A stretch of 64,000 nucleotides of DNA from Clostridiales bacterium (GCA_015056145.1 SVGY01000001.1:434001-498000); one strand, 5' to 3'. Counted from the first letter of the stretch, positions 51,505 through 60,987 are shown. Notes: a model not told the origin generated them from the letters alone. Program-made: numbers and translations.

Positions 51505-52049
51505 TGGAAAAGCAATTCCTTATCGCTGGTTTCGGCGGGCAGGGTGTTCTTTTGATCGGACAGCTCATCGCCAAAGCCGCCATGAAGCAGGACTATGAAG
51601 TTAGCTGGATGCCTTCCTATGGCCCCGAAATGCGTGGTGGCGAAGCCAATTGCGCCGTTGTGGTCAGCGACGAACCCATCGGCAGCCCCTTGGTCAGCGA
51701 GCCTCCGGTGCTTATCGCCATGAACAAGCCCAGTCTCGTCAAGTTTATGCCCATGATGCCCGCCGGTGGCGTTCTGCTGTACAACTCCTCTCTTATCGAG
51801 GATCCGGAACTTCGGGATGATATCAAGGTCATCGCTGTTCCCTGCAATGAGATTGCAGAAAAGCTGCAGAACACCCGCACCAGCAACATGGTTATGCTGG
51901 GTGCAGTTCGCCAGGCAACGGATGTGGTCAGCGAGGAAAACCTCATCGCCACCCTGCAGGATTGGCTGGGCGAAAAGAAGGCCCACATGCTGGATATCAA
52001 CAAGCAGGCCATCGCTGAAGGTGCCGCCATTGTTGCTGCCGCTCAGTAA
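51504..52049 (+). CDS. 2-oxoacid:ferredoxin oxidoreductase gamma subunit
   Basis: The 181-residue product matches the gamma subunit (AGFGGQGVLLIGQLIAKAAM, SWMPSYGPEMRGGEANC, ANKPSL-like MNKPSLVKFMP). It completes the enzyme. It overlaps the beta stop by one base after GGAGGTGACG and ends the operon. Two palindromic repeats follow. Confidence 0.94.
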   Translation: MEKQFLIAGFGGQGVLLIGQLIAKAAMKQDYEVSWMPSYGPEMRGGEANCAVVVSDEPIGSPLVSEPPVLIAMNKPSLVKFMPMMPAGGVLLYNSSLIEDPELRDDIKVIAVPCNEIAEKLQNTRTSNMVMLGAVRQATDVVSEENLIATLQDWLGEKKAHMLDINKQAIAEGAAIVAAAQ

Positions 52050-52077
52050 CGGGTTTTACAACATTTTGAAGGATGCT

Positions 52078-52140
52078 TCCGGCGGCTCTGCCGGGGGCGT
52101 TCTTTTCTTCTGAGAAGAAAAGAACCAAAAGAAGCCCCTT
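52078..52140. repeat. Palindromic intergenic repeat, copy 1
   Basis: A 63-base unit with CCGGCGGC...GCCGGGGG and the near-perfect inverted repeat GTTCTTTTCTTC/GAAGAAAAGAAC, then CAAAAGAAGCCCCTT. A second copy with a few substitutions lies 47 bases downstream. Confidence 0.85.
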
Positions 52141-52186
52141 TATTTCTGGTCTTATGAGTCAAACGGGTTTTCTTTGTTTCTTTGCC

Positions 52187-52250
52187 TCCGGCGGCCCTGC
52201 CGGGGGTGTTCTTTTCTTCATGAGAAGAAAAGAACCAAAAGAAGCCCCTT
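52187..52250. repeat. Palindromic intergenic repeat, copy 2
   Basis: The 64-base second copy differs from copy 1 by about three substitutions and one inserted base in the hairpin loop. Its GAAGCCCCTT end forms the 5' arm of the terminator at 52242, so the repeat also serves transcript ending. Confidence 0.85.
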
Positions 52251-52284
52251 CTTGCCGGTGATTACTGGCGAGAAGGGGCTTTTA
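52242..52284. terminator. Bidirectional terminator between the oxidoreductase and Mgl operons
   Basis: AAGCCCCTTCTTGCC pairs with GGCGAGAAGGGGCTT (one mismatch pair) over a 10-base loop, followed by a short T run. It lies between convergent genes. Confidence 0.8.
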
Positions 52285-52287
52285 CCA

Positions 52288-52515
52288 TCATTGCTGCGGA
52301 GTACCGGTGATGATACCGTAAATCAGCAAACCGACGATCAGCAATGACGTTGCGATGATGATAATGTCTATTGTGCGTAAGGAAACGTTTTCCTTGATTT
52401 TGTCGTACAGTCTATACCGACGGGGTCCCGTTTCAGCAGAGAATTTTTTTTCAGATTCTTTCTTTGCCGCTTCCATTTGTGCACGGGCCAGGCGGCCCTC
52501 CTGATTTTCCTTCAT
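52288..52515 (-). CDS. Small single-pass membrane protein at the end of the Mgl operon
   Basis: The 75-residue product has a charged cytoplasmic N-terminal half (about residues 1-46, rich in Lys and Glu) and one C-terminal membrane helix (IDIIIIATSLLIVGLLIYGI). It lies three bases after mglC, so it is cotranslated with the permease. No family was recognised. It may be a small accessory subunit of the transporter or a general small membrane protein. Confidence 0.75.
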   Translation of the reverse strand: MKENQEGRLARAQMEAAKKESEKKFSAETGPRRYRLYDKIKENVSLRTIDIIIIATSLLIVGLLIYGIITGTPQQ

Positions 52516-52518
52516 AGC

Positions 52519-54195
52519 TTACTTCTTAACGATGTACTTGCGCACGTCGATGGAAACAGCCAGAATGATGATCAGACCGCGAATGATGTACTGGATATAG
52601 GGGTTAACGCCCAGGAACTGCAGTGCATACACGATAGCCTGAAGGATAACGGCACCGATAACAACGCCCTGAATGGTACCAACACCGCCGGAGAAGCTGA
52701 CGCCGCCAACAACAACAGCGCTGATAGCATCGGTTTCGTAGTTCAGACCAGTGTTTGTACCAACAGCGGTAATACGTCCAGCTTCCAGGAAGGCGGCGAT
52801 ACCGTAAAGGATACCAGCCATCAGGTATACCAGCATGATGGTCTTTGCAACGTTAACGCCGGAAACAGCAGCAGCTTCCGTGTTGCCGCCCACAGCAAAC
52901 ATGTTCTTGCCCAGCTTGGTCTTGTTCCAGATGACCCACATAATTGCAGCCAGAACAATGAAGTAAAGAACGACCAGCGGGATGCGCACATTGCCGATCT
53001 TGATAGCGCCGGCAGCAACATTCAGGAAGGTGGAGTCAAAGGTGGACAGAGCCTGAGCCGTACCGGAAGGCTGGGATTCGATGTACAGGCAGTTTGCACC
53101 ATAAGCGATCAACTGAGTACCCAGCGTAACGATGAAGGCATGCAGGTGCAGTTTTGCAACACCAAAACCGTTGATCAGGCTGAATGCCACAGCCACAGCG
53201 ATGGAGGCGAACAGCGGGATCAGCAGACCAAAACCACCCAAAGGTTCCACCATAGTGGGGAACATACGGCTCATATAGGTAGTAGACTGTACCAAGGAGG
53301 CCGTAACTGCGGCAGAAACACCAAGCACACGGCCGATGGACAGGTCCGTACCGGCAAGAACGATCAGACCGGCGCAGCCCAGAGCAAGGATACCCTTGGT
53401 AGAGGCGTTCTGCAGGATATTAAGGATGTTGGTCATGCTCAGGAAGTCGATACGGATGATGGATACCACCACCAGAATCAGACCCATGATGATGAACAAT
53501 GCGTAGTTCAGCAGGAAAGAGGTTACCTTCGTCACCTTGGGATTGGCTGCCTTGGTGCGGGCACGGGGCTTAATATCCATGGACTGAATCAGGAAATAAG
53601 CCAGGGCTCCTACGATGAGCACAATACCGATAAACTGAATGCTTATGGCATTGGTCATATGTTTGTTGTTCAACAGACTGGGCAGCACATCACGATACAT
53701 GCCGATCAGCGTTTCGTTGCTGGCAATCTTATCAAATTCAGCCTCGTCTTCGATGCCGATCTCAGCCATAGCCATGGCCTTGCGCATAGGTTCGCATTTT
53801 TCCCGATCCTTGATCAGCGCAGTAACATCATCATCGGTAACGATGGACGGATCCACGCTCTTGGCGTATTCAGAAAACAGAGCTCGATCCTTGGCATTGG
53901 AAACGGCTGTTTCGTAGGCAACACGCTGGTCTACAGCCGTATCAACCGCAGCGGCATCCACTCCATAGTCCTTCAGGAATGCCTTGACTTTGTCCGGGCC
54001 AACCTTTCCTACATTGCCCAGTTCCGTCAGCTTGGAAGGATCCTGAATGTAGGACATAGCGGTCTTCTTATCGCCGCCAAGCATCTCAGCGGCTCTGTTA
54101 TAGATCGCCGTACCGGTGCTGCCGTAAATGGCGCAGGCGACGCCGGCAAGCAGCACAACCAACATGATGATGCTTAATATTCTCTTTTTAGTCAT
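52519..54195 (-). CDS. mglC: Galactose/methyl-galactoside ABC permease MglC with extra N-terminal domain
   Basis: The C-terminal part (about 225-558) is a BPD_transp_2 permease with NILNILQNASTKGILALGC, LAGTDLSIGRVLG and the EAAAVSGVNV loop typical of MglC/RbsC. The 558-residue length is far above the usual 330: an added N-terminal part has one membrane helix, about 150 soluble residues (rich in Asp, Lys and Ala) and a second helix near 165-185. The added domain is probably outside the membrane. It is 14 bases after mglA. Confidence 0.9.
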   Translation of the reverse strand: MTKKRILSIIMLVVLLAGVACAIYGSTGTAIYNRAAEMLGGDKKTAMSYIQDPSKLTELGNVGKVGPDKVKAFLKDYGVDAAAVDTAVDQRVAYETAVSNAKDRALFSEYAKSVDPSIVTDDDVTALIKDREKCEPMRKAMAMAEIGIEDEAEFDKIASNETLIGMYRDVLPSLLNNKHMTNAISIQFIGIVLIVGALAYFLIQSMDIKPRARTKAANPKVTKVTSFLLNYALFIIMGLILVVVSIIRIDFLSMTNILNILQNASTKGILALGCAGLIVLAGTDLSIGRVLGVSAAVTASLVQSTTYMSRMFPTMVEPLGGFGLLIPLFASIAVAVAFSLINGFGVAKLHLHAFIVTLGTQLIAYGANCLYIESQPSGTAQALSTFDSTFLNVAAGAIKIGNVRIPLVVLYFIVLAAIMWVIWNKTKLGKNMFAVGGNTEAAAVSGVNVAKTIMLVYLMAGILYGIAAFLEAGRITAVGTNTGLNYETDAISAVVVGGVSFSGGVGTIQGVVIGAVILQAIVYALQFLGVNPYIQYIIRGLIIILAVSIDVRKYIVKK

Positions 54196-54209
54196 TCGTT
54201 TTCACCTCA

Positions 54210-55742
54210 TCACACATACTTGGCTGCCAGCGCCATAATGGTTTCCTGTTCACCGGGGATATCGCCGAAGTCTTTTCCACGTTCCACGATACCTGCCAGC
54301 CGTCCGTTGGACATGACCAGAATTCGGTCGCAGATACCGAGCAACTCCGGCATTTCCGACGATACCATCATTACGCCTTTACCCTGTTCAGCCAGGTTCA
54401 GGATCAACTGATAAATCTCGTATTTGGCGCCTACGTCAATACCGCGGGTGGGTTCATCCAGCAGCAGTATGTCAGGCTGAGTCAACAGCCAGCGGCCAAT
54501 GATAACCTTTTGCTGGTTACCACCAGAGAGGCTCTTGATATGCGTTTTCTTGCTGGGCGTCTTTACCTTGATAGCCTCAATAACCCAATCCGTGTCCTTA
54601 TCCATCTTCTTGTTGCTAAGCAGCGGACTGCCGTAGCTGTCCACGTTAGCAATAATGGAGTTGAACAGAATAGATCCTTCGCCAAAGATACCGGTGGCAC
54701 GACGTTCTTCGGTAATCAGGGCGAAACCGTTTTTACGGGCTTCATCGGTGGTTACGTTATTGATGACCTTGCCACGCATGGTTACTTCGCCGCCGCCCTT
54801 GGTATAATATCCAAAGAGAGAGTTAAGGAGCTCCGTACGGCGGGAACCCACCAGGCCTGCCACACCCAGGATTTCGCCTTCATGCAGCTGGAAGCTGACA
54901 TCGTGACAGGTTGGCTCGTACATACCGGAAAAGTTCTTTACGTCCAGCAACACTTCACCGATCTGATTGTTCTTGGGGGGGAACTGATTGTTCATTTCAC
55001 GACCCACCATCAGACGGATAATCTCGGCTTTAGTTAGTTCTTTCGCTTCTTTTGTGGCAATCCACTGACCATCGCGCATGATGGTCACCTCGTTGGAGAT
55101 GCGCAGAATTTCGTCCATTTTGTGACTGATGTAGATAATGCCTACACCCTCACTTGTAAGCTGATTCATAATACGGAAGAGGTGCTCAACTTCGTCTTCC
55201 GTCAGGGAGCTTGTAGGTTCATCCAGCACGAGAATCCGTGCATTGTAGGATACTGCTTTTGCAATTTCTACCATCTGGCGCTTAGAAACAGACAGCTCAC
55301 CGATGATCTGCTTCGGATCCACGTCTATTTCCAGCCGCTCAAACACCGCTTTGGTATCTGTATACATTTTTTTGCTGTCTACGGTACCAATTTTCGTGGT
55401 GGGGAAGCGGCCCAGCCACAGGTTTTCCATTACGCTGCGACGCAGCACCTGATTCAATTCCTGATGCACCATGGCAACACCATTATCCAGCGCATCCCGG
55501 GGGCTTGAGAATGTAACGGGTTTTCCATCCATCAGGACGGAACCGCCATCCCGGGTATAAATTCCGAAAAGGCACTTCATCAGGGTGGATTTACCGGCGC
55601 CGTTCTCACCCATCAGGGCATGCACCGTGCCGGGACGCAGCCGTAACTGTGCGTGATCCAATGCCTTTACACCGGGAAATTGCTTCTCAATATCCAGCAT
55701 TTCCAGCAGGTATTGATTTTCCTGGTTTTGATATTCGGACAT
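54210..55742 (-). CDS. mglA: Galactose/methyl-galactoside ABC transporter ATPase MglA
   Basis: The 510-residue protein has two ABC cassettes. The first has Walker [13 protein letters not shown], signature [14 protein letters not shown] and Walker [12 protein letters not shown]; the second has a degenerate Walker A ([12 protein letters not shown]) but intact signature [15 protein letters not shown] and [11 protein letters not shown]. This is the sugar type seen in MglA/RbsA. It energises uptake through MglC and lies between mglB and mglC. Confidence 0.93.
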   Translation of the reverse strand: MSEYQNQENQYLLEMLDIEKQFPGVKALDHAQLRLRPGTVHALMGENGAGKSTLMKCLFGIYTRDGGSVLMDGKPVTFSSPRDALDNGVAMVHQELNQVLRRSVMENLWLGRFPTTKIGTVDSKKMYTDTKAVFERLEIDVDPKQIIGELSVSKRQMVEIAKAVSYNARILVLDEPTSSLTEDEVEHLFRIMNQLTSEGVGIIYISHKMDEILRISNEVTIMRDGQWIATKEAKELTKAEIIRLMVGREMNNQFPPKNNQIGEVLLDVKNFSGMYEPTCHDVSFQLHEGEILGVAGLVGSRRTELLNSLFGYYTKGGGEVTMRGKVINNVTTDEARKNGFALITEERRATGIFGEGSILFNSIIANVDSYGSPLLSNKKMDKDTDWVIEAIKVKTPSKKTHIKSLSGGNQQKVIIGRWLLTQPDILLLDEPTRGIDVGAKYEIYQLILNLAEQGKGVMMVSSEMPELLGICDRILVMSNGRLAGIVERGKDFGDIPGEQETIMALAAKYV

Positions 55743-55819
55743 GTCTCATCCTCACCACTTTTCAGCTTAATCTATGGGTATGGAAACAATGCTTCGTTTC
55801 ATATCCGCTTTTCAAAACA

Positions 55820-55845
55820 GTTCCGGCAGCCGAAGCTGCCGGAAC
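55820..55845 (-). promoter_or_regulatory. UUCG-capped hairpin between mglB and mglA
   Basis: On the minus strand GTTCCGGCAGC and GCTGCCGGAAC form a perfect 11-bp stem capped by a cUUCGg tetraloop, followed by TGTTTTG. It probably stabilises or partly terminates the mglB mRNA, giving more binding protein than ATPase. Confidence 0.75.
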
Positions 55846-55882
55846 CGAAAGGTTTCCAAAAGTCAAATCAAGTTTCGCAGGA

Positions 55883-56932
55883 TTATTCGCCCACGTTCTC
55901 GACGGTGATCTTGGAGTAAGGAATGAAAACGGAGCAGCCATCTTCATTCAGGGTGTACTTGTCTTCCAGGCCTTCGATCCACTTGCCGTTCATCAGGTAG
56001 TTGAGAGCAAAACGGAGGTTAGCTTCGCCCATGGCGTCGCCGTCCTGCTTAACGGTAGCGGTCATCTTGCCAGCCTTGATGGCTTCCACGCCAGCGTCGG
56101 TAGCGTCAACGCCGATAACTGCGATAGCGGGATCGCCTTCGTTGCCGGTGTTGTAGCCAGACTGATTCAGAGCGCCGATTACGCCCAGAGCCATGTCGTC
56201 GTTGTTAGCGAAGACCAGCTCGATTTCGGGATGAGACTGCCAGGTGGACAGCATGGCTTCGTTGGCCTTGCCGTTGTCCCAGTCAGCAACGATAACGTCA
56301 GTTACCATTTCCATGGGAACGCCCAGTTCGCGGGCAGTTTCTTCGGAATACTGGGTACGAGCGATAGCTTCGGGGTTGTTGGCAACGCCCTTGAACTCGA
56401 CGAACTGCACAACGCCGTCGCCGTTCTTGTCGATCTTAGCGGGATCAGCAGTCCACAGATCGTACAGGATTTCGCCCTGCATGTCGCCAGCTTCACGGGG
56501 CAGAGTGCCGATGAAGAAAGCGCCGGGGGTCTTTACAACAGACTCGTAGGTCTCGTCAGACGGCGGAATGTTGTAGAACAGGAAAGGAATGCCAGCTTCG
56601 GTGAAGGTGTCTACCAGAACCTGTCCACCAGCGGGGTCAGCCAGGTTGATGATAACGAAGTCAGGCTTCTGGCCAACAATACGGGTGGCCTGCTCAACCT
56701 GCTTGCCCATATCGTCCTGAGCATCGTCCATGGTCAGGTTGATGGTAACGCCCAGTTCTTCTTCCAGCAGTTCTTCCCACTTCATCATGCTCTGACGAAC
56801 GGTGGAACCGTAGGTGTCATCAAACTTCCATACCAGCACATGGATGTTGAATTCCGTCTTGCCTTCGGCAACAACGGACATGCAACCCAGAGCCAGAACC
56901 AGGGTCAACAGAATGGCAACGAGTTTCTTCAT
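55883..56932 (-). CDS. mglB: Galactose/glucose-binding protein MglB
   Basis: The 349-residue product is a periplasmic-binding-like family 4 protein of the MglB type. The calcium-binding loop DKNGDGVVQFVEFKG and the following EAIARTQY match the E. coli galactose-binding protein pattern. It has a signal peptide (near LALGCMSV) with a Cys that could be lipidated. The ATG at 56932 follows AAGGAGGACAACC; the track start is 102 bases too early. Ligand is probably galactose or glucose. Confidence 0.92.
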   Translation of the reverse strand: MKKLVAILLTLVLALGCMSVVAEGKTEFNIHVLVWKFDDTYGSTVRQSMMKWEELLEEELGVTINLTMDDAQDDMGKQVEQATRIVGQKPDFVIINLADPAGGQVLVDTFTEAGIPFLFYNIPPSDETYESVVKTPGAFFIGTLPREAGDMQGEILYDLWTADPAKIDKNGDGVVQFVEFKGVANNPEAIARTQYSEETARELGVPMEMVTDVIVADWDNGKANEAMLSTWQSHPEIELVFANNDDMALGVIGALNQSGYNTGNEGDPAIAVIGVDATDAGVEAIKAGKMTATVKQDGDAMGEANLRFALNYLMNGKWIEGLEDKYTLNEDGCSVFIPYSKITVENVGE

Positions 56933-57091
56933 GGGGTTGTCCTCCTTCAATTTTTCGGCGAATAACGCCGCTATCTCAAAACAGTATGCCCACTGTTTTA
57001 AGTACAAACAAAAACAAATAGGTTGGATCAGCAATAAATCCGTCCCGATGAATATGATTCTAAGTTTGTTAGCCGATTAATCTACGGTCAC

Positions 57092-57120
57092 ATTATAGCA
57101 GATAAAAACCCTCTTGTCTA
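57092..57120 (-). promoter_or_regulatory. mglBAC promoter
   Basis: On the minus strand TAGACA and TATAAT are separated by 17 bases, about 160 bases upstream of mglB. No recognised operator was seen. Confidence 0.65.
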
Positions 57121-57215
57121 CCTTTTGCATGTAAAAAATGTTTTTATTTTTTCCAAATGTGCCAAAACCCAGTCTACACGCCCGGATCAGCCCTTTGGGG
57201 TTCCCTTCTGAATCG

Positions 57216-57252
57216 CAAAAAAAGGAAGGCACCCACCGACAGGGCGCCTTCC
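57216..57252 (-). terminator. Terminator of the isomerase-kinase-aldolase operon
   Basis: On the minus strand GGAAGGCGCCC pairs with GGGTGCCTTCC (one mismatch pair) and runs into seven T, 11 bases after the aldolase stop. Confidence 0.92.
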
Positions 57253-57262
57253 ACGAACTGGA

Positions 57263-58105
57263 TCACATGATCCCGGAGAAAACCCGCATAGCCTTCTCCA
57301 CGTCCTTTTCCATGGCCGTTTGCGCAGCCAGCGCAAGGTCGTGGAAAAAAGTAACTTCGTGATCGTCCAGCATTTCTTTCACAGCGTTAACGCCCGCTTT
57401 GGACATATAACTGTAGTAATTCACCTTACGGATTCCATTTTTGATGGCGATGCGGTAGTCTTCGTCGCTTACGCCGCTACCGCCGTGCATTACGAGAGGG
57501 AGACCTGTTTTCTCCGCTATGGCCTTAACCCGTTCCAAATCCAGCACAGGCTTGCTTTTATAGATACCGTGAGCCGTGCCAAAGCTGGGCGCCAAAGCAT
57601 CGATTTCCGTTTCTGCGCAGAAAGTTTTTGCCAGATCAGGATCCGTATACACAGGCCCGGCAGCGTTTTCACCCTCTCCCCCTTCTCGTGCCGCCATTTG
57701 GCCAATTTCCGCTTCCACGCTGGCGCCGTATTGCCTGGCCATAGCCACCGCAATTCGGGTATTAGCAACATTTTCTTCATAGGGAAGCACGCTGCCGTCA
57801 TACATTACGCCCGTAAAGCCAAGCTTCAGCGCTTCTTCCATATAGGAAAGCGTTTCGCAATGGTCCAGATGCACGCAAACGGGTACTTTGGCCTTTATGG
57901 CAGCCTGCACCATAACCGGACCGATAACGCTGAGCGGGGCCACAGGTTCGTGCAGTTCAGCATGGCTGATGATAACGGGGGTTTCCAGCCTTTCCGCAGC
58001 ATTGAGCACAGCGGTCAGGCATTCCAGATTCGGGGTATTGAAAGCGCCGATGGCGCAGTTCTTTTCCCGGGCGATTGCGAGAATTTCATTCAGCGTTACA
58101 AGCAT
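57263..58105 (-). CDS. Class II ketose-(bis)phosphate aldolase
   Basis: The 280-residue protein is of the class II fructose-bisphosphate aldolase family, with zinc ligands in HLDHCE, GTAHGIY and HGGSGVSDED, and GAFNTPNLE near the N terminus. Such enzymes (Fba, GatY, KbaY) split ketose phosphates to DHAP and an aldehyde. It lies two bases after the FGGY kinase and is last in the operon. A monophosphate ketose from the kinase is the likely substrate. The start is the ATG at 58105 behind AAGGAG. Confidence 0.88.
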   Translation of the reverse strand: MLVTLNEILAIAREKNCAIGAFNTPNLECLTAVLNAAERLETPVIISHAELHEPVAPLSVIGPVMVQAAIKAKVPVCVHLDHCETLSYMEEALKLGFTGVMYDGSVLPYEENVANTRIAVAMARQYGASVEAEIGQMAAREGGEGENAAGPVYTDPDLAKTFCAETEIDALAPSFGTAHGIYKSKPVLDLERVKAIAEKTGLPLVMHGGSGVSDEDYRIAIKNGIRKVNYYSYMSKAGVNAVKEMLDDHEVTFFHDLALAAQTAMEKDVEKAMRVFSGIM

Positions 58106-58107
58106 TG

Positions 58108-59574
58108 TCAAATCTCCTTATAGAATGCTCTGAGTTGTTTGTAGAGTTCATAGCGGTCGTTATAAACGCTCTGATGTACGGGATTTGGGCGAATAGGTTC
58201 CGCATATTGCCAGAACCGCGGCGCAAGCGTCCAGGGGCTGATGCCCATTACTGCGGCAAAGCCAAGAATGGCGCTGCCCATGGCCCCGGTTTCCTCCCTC
58301 TTCACGGGGATGATCTCGCATCCCAGGATATCCGCCTTGATCTGAAGCCACACAGGGGAGCGAGCGCCGCCGCCGCAGGCCAGAAGCCGCTTGATATGAA
58401 CGTCTCCCTTGGACAATCTTTCCATATTGTAGCGCATTTCAAAGGTAATGCCTTCCAGTATGGCCCTGTAAATGTCCGGCAGTCGGGTCTGGGTGGTCAG
58501 CCCGGCGATCAGGCCCGTGGCCCTGGGATCCACATCCGGCGTGCCGCCCATGCCCTGCAGGAAAGGCAGCACCATCAGTCCGGTAGGTTCACAAGGCGCC
58601 GTTTCGTTCAATACAGCATAAACGCTTTTACCTTCTTCCTTCAGGTGCATGCCAAGAGCATCCCGGCACCAGCGGACAACGCTTCCGGCGGAGATATTAT
58701 AGGCATAGGTTACATAACCCTTGCCTTCCAGATAGGGAACGCAGGCAAAATTATCACGCTGAAAATCAAGCGTATCTGGAATTTGCGGAAAAAGCGGCGT
58801 AATGCACTCACAGGTGCCGGAAGTATCCACAGCATCGCCAAGTTCCTTCACACCGGCGCCCAATGCATTCACGATCTGGTCATGGGTACCGATAACCACT
58901 TTCACATCCTCTTCCAGTCCCACCTCCTCGGCAATTTCCGGAAGCAGATTGCCCAGCAGCGTACCTGGCTGCACAATTTCAGGGAGCTGGTTTTCGCTGA
59001 TGCCGGAGGCCTCCAGCAATTCCCGGGACCAACAGGCTTTTTTCACATCATACAGAAGAGTCCTGCAAGCCAGTGACACGTCTGTGGCCGTCCTGCCCGT
59101 AAGCCGGTAGCAGATAAAGCCCGCTATAAAGAGGAATTTCCATACTTTTCCCGGAGCTTTCTTATTGGTGTAGAGCATTTTCGCAAGGGAATAGGATGCA
59201 TCCGGAAGAATCCGGCAGATCTCCATAAACTTTTCCGCCCCCACGCAGCGAACCAGCTCGTCAAAGGCTGCGCTTTCCGCATTGCCGAAATACAGCAGAA
59301 TATCGTCCAGCGCACAGCCCTTATCATCCACCGCCACAAAGGATTCCCCAAAGGACGATACGGTGATGACGGCAATTTCCTTTTTGTTCTCCAGTTTGTT
59401 TGCGCAGTCCCGGATCACACGGAAAACAGAGGAAGCCAGCACCTCCGGCGGCAGGTTCACCATGCCTGCCGCCAAAGGATATTCCTCATAATCCACCGCC
59501 AGCTGAGTACCGTCATCGGAGAAGGCGACACATTTGCAGCCCGTGCCGCCGATGTCAATACCAAGACTGATCAT
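58108..59574 (-). CDS. FGGY-family carbohydrate kinase
   Basis: The 488-residue protein has two actin-like domains with SLGIDIGGTGCKCVAFSDDG at the N terminus, GTHDQIVNALGAG, and the C-terminal ACGGGARSPVWLQIKADILG. FGGY kinases phosphorylate sugars such as L-fuculose, L-ribulose and xylulose. Flanked by an isomerase and an aldolase, it should phosphorylate the ketose formed by the isomerase. The ATG at 59574 follows AGAGGTG; the track begins at a GTG three codons earlier. Confidence 0.9.
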   Translation of the reverse strand: MISLGIDIGGTGCKCVAFSDDGTQLAVDYEEYPLAAGMVNLPPEVLASSVFRVIRDCANKLENKKEIAVITVSSFGESFVAVDDKGCALDDILLYFGNAESAAFDELVRCVGAEKFMEICRILPDASYSLAKMLYTNKKAPGKVWKFLFIAGFICYRLTGRTATDVSLACRTLLYDVKKACWSRELLEASGISENQLPEIVQPGTLLGNLLPEIAEEVGLEEDVKVVIGTHDQIVNALGAGVKELGDAVDTSGTCECITPLFPQIPDTLDFQRDNFACVPYLEGKGYVTYAYNISAGSVVRWCRDALGMHLKEEGKSVYAVLNETAPCEPTGLMVLPFLQGMGGTPDVDPRATGLIAGLTTQTRLPDIYRAILEGITFEMRYNMERLSKGDVHIKRLLACGGGARSPVWLQIKADILGCEIIPVKREETGAMGSAILGFAAVMGISPWTLAPRFWQYAEPIRPNPVHQSVYNDRYELYKQLRAFYKEI

Positions 59575-59586
59575 TTTGCACACCTC

Positions 59587-60987
59587 TTAGTCGATGTCCA
59601 CCCAGTCATAGCCCAGGTAAGTGGTAAAGGCCTCTTCCAGAATGGCCTTGTAATGGCCTTCGCAAATGGCAGTATGATGTTTGAAACCGCCCCGTGCCAG
59701 CCGGATCAGCTTATTCTGCAGATCATCGATTTCCGCAACGCCGCCACAGCCGAAGAATTCCGGCTCGATAACATCATCAGTGAACCGGCCTTCGCTGGCG
59801 TAAATGACAATTTTTCCATCCTTGGTCTGGCAATTGGAAATGGTAATGGGCATGGGCTTGATGCGGCCTTCATTGCAGCCCCATCCGCTGCCGGGATCAT
59901 TTTTGGCAAACATCTTGTGCTCGGTAACAGTTCCCTTGCAGGTCATCAGGCTCTGCGCCACCGGGCCGCAATGGAACAGGATGACCTTGTTCTCATCATC
60001 GCCGTAGTTGTTATTCCAGTCCAGCACCGCCGTTGCGCCCTCGGATGCAAGCTGCATGGCCCGCATGGTAATGGCGGAGCACATATCGATCTCGCAGGAG
60101 GCAACGATGCCACGGTCGTTCAATTCGCTCAACAGCACGCAAGGGCACACCCGCAGGTAGGTTTCCATTTCGTTCCAGCAGCGCAGGGCCAGCGCATCCA
60201 GATGGTATTCCTCGATGTACTCGTCAATCACCACGGAAACCTTGGCAAGGGTAAAGGCGTTCTCGGCCGGAACCAGAGAGAAATCAGTATAGTTTTTCAG
60301 GTGTTCCAGCTTTGAAAGAACAACGGGATCATCATCCTTCTTGGCCCTGACTTTTTCAAACAGTTCGCTGAGGTCGAAGGATTCAACATTGATGCCATGC
60401 TTCTGCATTGCGATTTCATCAAAGCGCACCGTCTTGAATGCAGTGGTTCGTGCGCCGATGCAGCCCAGATTGAAACGTTTCATGCCATTCACCACACGGC
60501 AGATGGCGGCAAAATCACGAAGGTTCTGCGCAAAGGCGGGGCTCAGGGGGTGAACAACGTGGGGCTTCATCACGGTGAAGGGTACATTGTACTGGCAGAA
60601 CACATCCGTAACGGAGAATTTGCCGCAATAAGCGTCCCTGCGGTGCTTGAAATCCATCTTGCCGATTTCATCCGGATAGGCCTGCATCAGAATGGGCACC
60701 CCCGCATCCTGCAAAGCGGTGATAGCGCCGTTTTCGTCCGCAAAGATCGGCATGGAGAAGATAACGCCGTCATACTGTCCCTCATGTTCCTTGAGCCACT
60801 TGGCATACAGGCGGCCCTCGTCCCGGGTTTCCACGCCGCCGTAGCGGGTCAGGGATGCATCCATGGCGATGTAGTCATATCCTGCATCCGTAACCGCCTT
60901 GATCATGTCCTCCCGTGCGCCGTAGATCAGTTCACCGGGCATAAAACCACGGTTGCAAAAGCAAAGTGCAAATGTCATTTTCTTCAT
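59587..60987 (-). CDS. L-fucose/L-arabinose isomerase-like protein
   Basis: The 466-residue product matches the FucI/AraA-like superfamily by length and blocks such as MPIFADENGAITALQDAGVPIL, CWNEMETYLRVCPC-like and FHCGPVAQSLM. Such enzymes interconvert aldoses and ketoses with a divalent metal. It follows a DUF4432 protein by 13 bases and precedes the FGGY kinase by 12. It is distant from typical FucI (about 590 residues), so the sugar is uncertain. The ATG at 60987 follows AAGGAGG. Confidence 0.85.
   Translation of the reverse strand: MKKMTFALCFCNRGFMPGELIYGAREDMIKAVTDAGYDYIAMDASLTRYGGVETRDEGRLYAKWLKEHEGQYDGVIFSMPIFADENGAITALQDAGVPILMQAYPDEIGKMDFKHRRDAYCGKFSVTDVFCQYNVPFTVMKPHVVHPLSPAFAQNLRDFAAICRVVNGMKRFNLGCIGARTTAFKTVRFDEIAMQKHGINVESFDLSELFEKVRAKKDDDPVVLSKLEHLKNYTDFSLVPAENAFTLAKVSVVIDEYIEEYHLDALALRCWNEMETYLRVCPCVLLSELNDRGIVASCEIDMCSAITMRAMQLASEGATAVLDWNNNYGDDENKVILFHCGPVAQSLMTCKGTVTEHKMFAKNDPGSGWGCNEGRIKPMPITISNCQTKDGKIVIYASEGRFTDDVIEPEFFGCGGVAEIDDLQNKLIRLARGGFKHHTAICEGHYKAILEEAFTTYLGYDWVDID

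Larger units (their letters stand above)
56933..57262. other. Intergenic region upstream of mglB
   Basis: This 330-base stretch is AT-rich. It holds the mglB promoter (57092-57120), a leader of about 150 bases and, further on, the terminator of the sugar-aldolase operon. No ORF is supported. Confidence 0.6.

Noticed and set aside
52073-52261. 62-codon plus-strand ORF across the palindromic repeats
   Set aside because: It consists of the two repeat copies, and no ribosome site precedes it.
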